The notes beneath the pieces are model-generated. The model did not search any database. It saw only the letters and a list, made by a program, of their open reading frames with translations, and had not been told where the DNA came from. A DNA stretch of 11,194 nucleotides from JBLHKS01 sp047620505 (lineage in GTDB: Bacteria > Verrucomicrobiota > Verrucomicrobiia > Verrucomicrobiales > DEV007): assembly GCA_047620505.1 (NCBI GenBank), contig JBLHKS010000223.1:1-11194 (forward strand), in the 5' to 3' direction. Position 1 is the stretch's first letter. Each line of letters starts with the position of its first letter. Position numbers and translations under genes: made by a program. Below are positions 6,121 to 11,194 of this stretch, piece after piece.

Positions 6121-6906
6121 TCAGTCGTCCTCGCGAGACAGAGTTGGAATGAATAGCGTGTTGATTGAATGTCGGAATTTTCCTTCGGCTATTTGCCGGA
6201 ACCCGTGGAAAATCTTCTTATCATAGAAGAGAGCTGTATTGGTAAGATCCTTTGGCTCAAAGATCATGTCATCCCAGCTGTTAGATTCGGAAATCGCAAG
6301 CCCACCGCCATTGTCGCCACCGGTGCCTTCAAGGAAGATCGCAATTCCAAGAGCCCCCTTGTTTTTTGGGCTGCGATTGAGTCCATCCAAATGGATTGGA
6401 ACTTCGGCTCCGGGGCCGGAGTCCGTCATGATAAACTGGTGGAATACGCTGGGAGTTTGGGTCAACTCGGAAACGTATTCCAGGAAGTCGCTGGACCCAA
6501 GGCCGAGGAAGAGCTTGGCAAGGTCGGAGTGTAACGTGAAAAATGGTGAAGGCTCCGCAGGATAAATCCAATTGAACCCGGTGTTGTACCACTTGGTGGG
6601 TTTGCGTGGTGGATCGAAATATTTCTTGGAAGGCCAGTTGGCGGCTAATTTCTGGTGAAATTCAGGATTGAAAAATGAAGGTGCAAAAGCCCAGCCATTT
6701 TCGTGATAATGCGAGATTACTTCATCTCGATTGAAGCCAAAAATGGATTCATCTGTTGGTAGATCCTCTAAAGGTATGTGGCCTTTTTTGGAATCAAGGT
6801 TCCGCGCCATTCTTCGCCAAGCCGAAATAAGCTTAGGAAGTTGGGCGCGAAAATAGAGTTTTCGCGAAAGTGGAATCTGGAATTCGGTGTCGTAATCCGT
6901 TGCCAT
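6121..6906 (-). CDS. 2-oxoglutarate/Fe(II)-dependent oxygenase-like protein
   Basis: This 261-residue cytoplasmic protein has no signal peptide. The facial triad is visible: H172 and D174 in VPIHLDGLN, and a distal H234 in KKIFHGFRQ. R245 in KFRHSINTLF is placed to bind the 2-oxoglutarate carboxylate. Between them lies a strand-rich core (ALGIAIFLEGTGG, NGGGLAISE). The N-terminal segment NRDEVISHYHENGWAFAPSFF (about 59-79) resembles the start of PhyH-type hydroxylases. Family members hydroxylate small molecules, lipids, sugars or proteins; the target here is unknown. The gene is clearly AT-richer than its neighbours: about 42% GC over 180 counted bases (6661-6780 and 6841-6900), against 53% and 63% in two 60-base samples from the ligase and patatin genes. 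That suggests horizontal transfer. It is read toward the esterase gene. A MITE/REPIN-like element begins 53 bases upstream of its start. Confidence 0.75.
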   Translation of the reverse strand: MATDYDTEFQIPLSRKLYFRAQLPKLISAWRRMARNLDSKKGHIPLEDLPTDESIFGFNRDEVISHYHENGWAFAPSFFNPEFHQKLAANWPSKKYFDPPRKPTKWYNTGFNWIYPAEPSPFFTLHSDLAKLFLGLGSSDFLEYVSELTQTPSVFHQFIMTDSGPGAEVPIHLDGLNRSPKNKGALGIAIFLEGTGGDNGGGLAISESNSWDDMIFEPKDLTNTALFYDKKIFHGFRQIAEGKFRHSINTLFIPTLSREDD

Positions 6907-6948
6907 GTTGTGAGCAATGCAGACTGGAATTGAAACGTCAAGTTCTGA

Positions 6949-6959
6949 GATGAAGCCGA
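6949..6959 (+). repeat. 11-bp flanking direct repeat, left copy
   Basis: GATGAAGCCGA is repeated exactly at 7102-7112, abutting both ends of the inverted-repeat element. It looks like a target-site duplication. Confidence 0.6.
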
Positions 6960-7101
6960 GCGTGAATGAAAGTGATGGTCAGCCGTGGAACGGATTTGTA
7001 ATCCGTCGGCGTCGGCCCGGCGAAATCGGGCAGGTCTGCCGCCGACGGATTGCAAATTCGTTCCACGTTTTGTGTCGATGCCATCACTTCCATTCACACC
7101 C
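6960..7101. mobile_element. MITE/REPIN-like non-coding element (142 bp)
   Basis: The element has outer terminal inverted repeats: GTGAATGAAAGTGATGG at 6962-6978 matches the reverse complement of 7081-7097 at 16 of 17 positions. Inside them is a second, 27-base inverted pair (6985-7011 and 7040-7066) around a GC-rich centre. An exact 11-bp direct repeat flanks it on both sides, as expected from insertion with target duplication. It encodes no protein, so mobilisation would need a transposase or RAYT-type enzyme supplied elsewhere. It is located between the end of the giant surface-protein gene and the start of the oxygenase gene. A purely structural origin, such as an RNA processing or attenuation hairpin, is the main alternative. 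Confidence 0.6.
6985..7066 (+). repeat. Long internal inverted repeat with nested hairpins
   Basis: Arms 6985-7011 and 7040-7066 pair at all 27 positions on the plus-strand RNA; the only two non-Watson-Crick pairs are both G-U. The centre can add GCCCG/CGGGC (7015-7019 with 7027-7031). Each arm also contains its own small palindrome. The left is ACGGATT-TGT-AATCCGT (6990-7006), and the right is ACGGATT-GCA-AATTCGT (7045-7061, one G-U). The sequence can therefore fold as one long hairpin or as two short ones, as REP pairs do. Confidence 0.8.
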
Positions 7102-7112
7102 GATGAAGCCGA
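7102..7112 (+). repeat. 11-bp flanking direct repeat, right copy
   Basis: This is an exact copy of GATGAAGCCGA at 6949-6959, on the other side of the element. Confidence 0.6.
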
Positions 7113-7202
7113 ATGAGAGGAATTTTCAAACTGACTTGACGATGCTATTTGAACGTTCTGAGCGGCAGACCGCCCAGCCACGGGCCGCCGTCGAGAAATC
7201 CG

Positions 7203-10200
7203 TTAGCGGGTTTTGAAGAGATTCGTAGTATCAAGTTCATCAAACGGAACTGAAACCGTTCCTTCAACTTGACCAAAACCGTTTGGCAACAACTCGCCGA
7301 TCAACGCGTTAAACGAGTTAGCAGCATTCGTGTCGTGGTAGACATTTGAGATGGCGCGGTTTGATGGTTTCCGCAGGTCAAACTCCTTGCCCGCGCCATC
7401 GTTTGCTGGGGCAACGGATTCGATCGCAACGTTGTAGGTGAACACGGTTCTGGGAGAGTTGGCGAGGATCAAAGGAGTGATGGCGATATTATCCTTGAAG
7501 AACAGCTGTGACTCCTTTTCAACGTAAATCGCTCCGAAGATCATCTCGACGCCGCCGGCTGCGGTGTTGGTCAAAGTAACTTTCAAACCCGGCTTGTAAG
7601 CTGGCTTGATTCCTGTGCTGTTGATTCCTTGCGCGATCGTGTCGACATTGTAATAACCGCCAATCGAATCCACGATGAGCACATCGGCGATGTCTTGAGG
7701 GAAGGTGCTGACGAAATTCCACGGCACGACTGTTCCGCCATCCCGCTGATGGGTCAGGGCGCTGGTGTCGCCGGTATTTCCGGTCGTTCCGTCAAGCAAG
7801 GGAACATTTTCGAGCCGGTTGCTGGCGAGTTTGTATAAGTTCAGCTCTTTGCTGGAGCTCGGCGCAGTGGCGAGGACACCCGGCAGGTTAATGTTGTAGC
7901 TTCCGGTCGCCGCAACCTTTTTCATCACTGGGTCATAGGTGAATGTCAGGGAAGAATTCCAAGTTCCGAAGCTGCCGGTTGGGCCGTTGGCGACGTGCCC
8001 CGAAGAATCGACAACGATATTGGTGCCAGCAGTTGGCGTTACGGAATCAACCTGCGATCCGGTTAGCGTAGCATTCGGCAAGAACGGTTGAAGGTGAAGC
8101 GAGGACCCCCAGCCGTTCGGGTCGACACCGGGGTGGGGGCGGAATACCCAGGTTCCGTTTCGGTTCGTTTGATCGACGAACACGCTGCCGAAGTGGTGTC
8201 CATGTCGCTTCAGCCGATGCTCGATATTGCCATTGGCGATCGTGACGGTTTCGACTTCATAACCAGCTCCCGTGGTGGGAGGCGCAGCCATTAGACGCTC
8301 TGCAACGACCAGCAGCTGCTGGGCCTGCGCGGCTAATCGCCCGGTCTCTCCTTTGCCGACGAAGGCCCCGCTGATGAGATTCTGCTTCTGGTAGATCACT
8401 CCTCCAAAACTGACCCGAACTTTTGTAACCGGGTCGCTGAACGAGCCTCTCACTGCGCCGGTCTTCGAAGTCACGACGAATGAAAACGCTTCGCGAGCAC
8501 TTTTGACGTAGGTCACGCGATTGGTTTTTGCCCAGGTCGCGGGAATTACGGCTGGTAAATTTTCGACACCTCCGCCGGTCAGGAAAACGGCCAGGTTATC
8601 GGTCGCTACGGTCAGGCTATCCATCGCGAATTCGCCCCGATCAGGTTTGTCGTAAACTGCACCAACTGCAGTCTGCTGGATCTGGAAACCGTTCGGATAA
8701 AGCCGGTCGCGCGAGTTTGCTGGCTTAAGCCATTGCAGCAGACCGTTAAAATCGCTGACGTCAAAGATTTCGCCGAAAATAAGCGATCCCGCGAGCATCC
8801 CGGTCCGATAGACCGCCTTGTAAAAGAGCCATTCGCCATCTTCGGAGACGAGCCCGGTCTGGGTTACCCGCGTGCCGTCGCCCAGCACCAACAGAGCACG
8901 AATTCGACCGTCTGTAGTGATCGAAACCGGTCCATATCCGTCGCCGCCGGGAAAGCCTGCGCCGAGATCCTCATTCAAAGGCAAGAGCATCGTGAACGTG
9001 CCTGCGAAAGGAGACGGATTGGTCAGTCGGTTGAAAGCTCCTTGCACTAACTCGACCTCATCGTCGCCAAAAGTCCCGATAATCTTCACGCCACCGCTTC
9101 CGTCCGTCACGACGTGGACTGCGAGGGTGAAAGCGGTGCCGCGACTCGACACGCCGTTCGCGGTGCCGTTCACATCGAAGCTGCCGCGAATACTGTGGCG
9201 TCTGCCGTCGACCGTCGCCGTGCCTGAGAAATTGCTTCGAGTCACACGAAGCGTCATCAGACCCACCAGGGGATCGCCGGGCGCGTCCTGGCGCACGAAG
9301 CCTTCGAAACTGCCGCCATGGGCCAATTCGTTGTAGGCTCCGCCAACGATCGCAGCAGTCGTGAAAGGCGCAGCCTGGTTTACAGGCGAATCACCTGCCC
9401 AGAAATCCTGCGTTGGCCTCGACCCATCGTTGGAGCCCGCCTCTCCAGTTCCCTGAACCGTGAACGTGAACGGATTGTTCGCCGCATCGTTGCTTGAAAT
9501 CGTGATCTCCGCCGTGTCGGTCTGCACCGCCGTCGGCTGGAAACGCACTTTGACGATCGCTTTGCCGCCGACCGGAATCACCGACTTGGTGCTGGACACG
9601 ATCGCGAACGGTTTCCCGTCTTCGATCGACAAATCAGAAATCCAGAGCGCCCCGCCGCCGGTGTTGGTGATCTCAAAATTGCGCTCCGCGATTCCGCCAT
9701 TGATTCCCGCGTTTCCAAGATCAGCCGTATCGCCATCGCTGACCCCAGCAGCTGCTGTCAGATCGGTCACTGTCAACGTCGGCAAATCGGCGGGCTGAAT
9801 CGTCAGCCGACCGGTCGCGCCTTTCCCCAAAAACATCCCGGAGATCACCTCCTGCTTCTGAAACGCGACGCCGTTGAAGGAGATTCTCGCTCCCGTTGCG
9901 CGATTCGAATAACTGCCTCTCACGGCACCCGTTCTCGAAACCGCACTGATCTGCAGCCTCTCGCCGACGGGAAGCGCAGGCGGAGTCACTCGGTTAATGC
10001 CTGACCAGTCCAAATCAAGCGCCCCAGGCAAGGTCACGTTCCCGAACTGAGCCAGCCAGGTCGCGTTGTCGTTCGAAGTCGGATCAATTGCGGGCAGAAT
10101 AGGCGTTCCAAGCGAATGCACCCGGTATGCCGAGCCGATCAACGTCTGCTGAATCTGGAAACCACTCGGGTAAAGCCGATCCCGCCTGTTCGCCGGCTTG

Positions 10201-11194
10201 ATCCACTGCATGAGGCCGTCGAAATCGCTCAGGTTTGGAATGTCATCAAAGAAGATCGATCCCGCGAGCATTCCGGTCCGATAAACCGCCTTGTAAAAGA
10301 GCCATTCGCCTTCCTCCGAGACGAGCCCGGTCTGGGTGACACGCGTGCCATCGCCCAGAACCAACGTGGCCCTGATTCGGCCATCCGTACCGATCGTAAC
10401 CGCTCCGTAGCCGTCGCCTCCTGGAAATCCGGCACCGAGGTCTTCGTTCAACGGGAGGAGCGTCGTGTACGCGCCGGCGAACGGAGACGGATTGGTTTTT
10501 CGGTCAAAGGAACCGCGCACCAGCTCGACCACATCGCCGTCGAACGTTCCGACAATCTTCACACCGCCGGAGCCGTCCGTCACCTCGTGGACTGCCAGAA
10601 CGAAAACTTCGCCTGTTCTGGTCGTCCCGATGGCATTGCCATCTGTGTCGAAGCTCCCGCGGATGCTGTGGCGTTTGCCGCCCACCGTGGCCGTGCCGGA
10701 GAAATTCCCGCGCGTCACTCGCAAAGTCATCTGCCCGGCCAACGGATCGCCCGGCGCGTCCTGGCGCACGAAGCCCTCGAAACTGCCGCCATGCGCCACC
10801 TGATCGTAGGTTCCAGCGCCGATCGCCGCGGTCGTGAACGGCGGAAACCGGGCTGCCGGCGATGTTCTCGCCCAGAAATCCTGGGTCGGTCTCGCTCCGT
10901 CGGCGGCACCCGCTTCTCCAGTTCCCTCAATTGTGAACGTGAACGGGTTGTTCGCCGCGTCGTTGCTGGTGATTGTCAGTGTGGCCGTATCGGTCTGCAC
11001 CGCCGTCGGCTGAAATCGCACTTTGACGATCGCTTTGCCGCCGACCGGAATCACCGACTTGTTGCTCGTCACGATCGCGAACGGCTTCCCGGCTTCGATC
11101 GACAAATCAGAAATCCAGAGCGCCCCGCCGCCGGTGTTGGCGATCTCAAAACTGCGCTCTGCGATTCCGTTCTCGATTCCCGCGTTTCCAAGAT
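7203..11194 (-). CDS. Giant beta-rich surface/secreted repeat protein with choice-of-anchor-D domains (5' end outside window)
   Basis: The frame is open from the right edge to TAA 7205-7203, giving 1,329 visible residues; the N-terminus and any signal peptide lie outside. Reading N to C: (1) an Ig-like choice-of-anchor-D/ASPM-SPD2-Hydin-type domain (11194-10917; NTGGGALWISDLS, VKVRFQPTA, TITSNDAANNPFTF); (2) a module of about 370 residues (10916-9803) rich in beta strands, with GSFEGFVRQDAPGDP, NPSPFAG, GFPGGDGYG, DGTRVTQTGLVSE, GEWLFYKAVY and TGAVRGS; (3) a second anchor-D domain (about 9782-9444); (4) a second copy of the module (9443-8338); (5) a unique C-terminal region of about 375 residues (about 8335-7203) with a GYYNVDTIAQG patch and no recognisable sorting signal. 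I see no cysteine in the visible protein, as is usual for extracellular proteins. Anchor-D domains are known from bacterial surface proteins. A role in adhesion or polymer binding is inference. Confidence 0.8.
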   Translation of the reverse strand, partial: LGNAGIENGIAERSFEIANTGGGALWISDLSIEAGKPFAIVTSNKSVIPVGGKAIVKVRFQPTAVQTDTATLTITSNDAANNPFTFTIEGTGEAGAADGARPTQDFWARTSPAARFPPFTTAAIGAGTYDQVAHGGSFEGFVRQDAPGDPLAGQMTLRVTRGNFSGTATVGGKRHSIRGSFDTDGNAIGTTRTGEVFVLAVHEVTDGSGGVKIVGTFDGDVVELVRGSFDRKTNPSPFAGAYTTLLPLNEDLGAGFPGGDGYGAVTIGTDGRIRATLVLGDGTRVTQTGLVSEEGEWLFYKAVYRTGMLAGSIFFDDIPNLSDFDGLMQWIKPANRRDRLYPSGFQIQQTLIGSAYRVHSLGTPILPAIDPTSNDNATWLAQFGNVTLPGALDLDWSGINRVTPPALPVGERLQISAVSRTGAVRGSYSNRATGARISFNGVAFQKQEVISGMFLGKGATGRLTIQPADLPTLTVTDLTAAAGVSDGDTADLGNAGINGGIAERNFEITNTGGGALWISDLSIEDGKPFAIVSSTKSVIPVGGKAIVKVRFQPTAVQTDTAEITISSNDAANNPFTFTVQGTGEAGSNDGSRPTQDFWAGDSPVNQAAPFTTAAIVGGAYNELAHGGSFEGFVRQDAPGDPLVGLMTLRVTRSNFSGTATVDGRRHSIRGSFDVNGTANGVSSRGTAFTLAVHVVTDGSGGVKIIGTFGDDEVELVQGAFNRLTNPSPFAGTFTMLLPLNEDLGAGFPGGDGYGPVSITTDGRIRALLVLGDGTRVTQTGLVSEDGEWLFYKAVYRTGMLAGSLIFGEIFDVSDFNGLLQWLKPANSRDRLYPNGFQIQQTAVGAVYDKPDRGEFAMDSLTVATDNLAVFLTGGGVENLPAVIPATWAKTNRVTYVKSAREAFSFVVTSKTGAVRGSFSDPVTKVRVSFGGVIYQKQNLISGAFVGKGETGRLAAQAQQLLVVAERLMAAPPTTGAGYEVETVTIANGNIEHRLKRHGHHFGSVFVDQTNRNGTWVFRPHPGVDPNGWGSSLHLQPFLPNATLTGSQVDSVTPTAGTNIVVDSSGHVANGPTGSFGTWNSSLTFTYDPVMKKVAATGSYNINLPGVLATAPSSSKELNLYKLASNRLENVPLLDGTTGNTGDTSALTHQRDGGTVVPWNFVSTFPQDIADVLIVDSIGGYYNVDTIAQGINSTGIKPAYKPGLKVTLTNTAAGGVEMIFGAIYVEKESQLFFKDNIAITPLILANSPRTVFTYNVAIESVAPANDGAGKEFDLRKPSNRAISNVYHDTNAANSFNALIGELLPNGFGQVEGTVSVPFDELDTTNLFKTR
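8310..8321. repeat. Iterated palindrome CAGCAGCTGCTG, copy 4
   Basis: This exact copy lies in the giant gene at the junction between repeat unit B and the unique C-terminal region, where it is read as Gln-Gln-Leu-Leu. Confidence 0.7.
8351..9820 (-). repeat. Tandem long repeat, unit B (1,470 bp)
   Basis: This is the C-terminal copy of a long in-frame duplication in the giant gene. Matching landmarks are offset by exactly 1,473 bases over most of the unit (for example 8791 with 10264, and 9624 with 11097). The offset falls to 1,470 at the low end (8351 with 9821), which implies one 3-base indel. Confidence 0.88.
9746..9757. repeat. Iterated palindrome CAGCAGCTGCTG, copy 5
   Basis: This exact copy lies in the giant gene at the start of the second anchor-D domain, where it is read as Ala-Ala-Ala in TAAAGVSDG. 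Confidence 0.7.
9821..11194 (-). repeat. Tandem long repeat, unit A (cut by window edge)
   Basis: This is the N-terminal-side copy of the duplication, of which 1,374 bases are visible. Two hand-aligned blocks are very close to unit B: 65 of 70 bases match for 10261-10330 against 8788-8857, and 87 of 94 for 11101-11194 against 9628-9721. Bases 9933-10142 are nearly unrelated to the equivalent part of unit B (8463-8669). Confidence 0.88.

Noticed and set aside
6985..7066. tRNA gene suggested by the anticodon-arm-like hairpin
   Set aside because: There is no acceptor stem, D arm or TPsiC (GGTTCGAATCC-type) arm at the right spacing.
6949..7112. CRISPR array
   Set aside because: There are only two copies of an 11-bp direct repeat and no regular repeat-spacer pattern.
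7113..7202. Intrinsic terminator after the giant gene
   Set aside because: Short GC-rich stems are possible on the minus strand just past the stop, but none is followed by a T run.

Overview
The window looks like a stretch of chromosome from a free-living Gram-negative bacterium with moderately high GC. Lines I counted by hand run about 53-63% GC outside one AT-richer gene. My best guess is Verrucomicrobiota (Chthoniobacterales-like). The grounds are a very large beta-rich surface protein with choice-of-anchor-D domains and a 'dynamic-range' module rich in DGT, TQ and GEW motifs that I associate with that phylum, plus starts that mostly lack a Shine-Dalgarno sequence. This placement is inference; no rRNA or marker gene is present.

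Layout. Positions 1-123 hold the tail of an unrecognised plus-strand gene. It is followed by a HAD-family phosphatase or phosphomutase of the beta-PGM/YqaB type (194-817, +). A tiny lipoprotein (821-997, -) converges on the HAD gene and diverges from a class I SAM-dependent methyltransferase (1080-1967, +). From 1984 to 6906 all genes are on the minus strand. In transcription order (high to low coordinate) they are a 2OG-Fe(II) oxygenase-like protein (6906-6121), an exported serine esterase (6081-5275), a patatin-like phospholipase (4975-3956), a PaaK-like adenylate-forming ligase (3959-2475) and a small exported protein (2412-1984). The patatin and ligase genes share an ATGA stop/start overlap, so they are probably translationally coupled. 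Together they could release an acyl group and then activate it as acyl-adenylate or acyl-CoA. From 7203 to the right edge lies one open gene for a secreted or surface protein of at least 1,329 residues. It contains two tandem units of about 490 residues and a unique C-terminal domain of about 375 residues.

Non-coding structure. Between the giant gene and the oxygenase gene (6949-7112) sits a 142-bp element. It has terminal inverted repeats, an internal pair of 27-nt inverted arms that can pair along their full length on the plus strand (two G-U pairs), and an 11-bp direct repeat on each side. It looks like a MITE/REPIN-type mobile element with a target-site duplication. The 12-bp perfect palindrome CAGCAGCTGCTG occurs five times exactly in the window, always inside genes and in two different reading frames. 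That is far more often than chance and suggests a genome-wide iterated palindrome.

No complete novel defence or biosynthetic system is visible. The strongest candidates for something undescribed are the REPIN-like element, the iterated palindrome, and the repeat protein, whose two copies are about 93% identical in sampled DNA blocks but carry an almost unrelated 70-residue segment.
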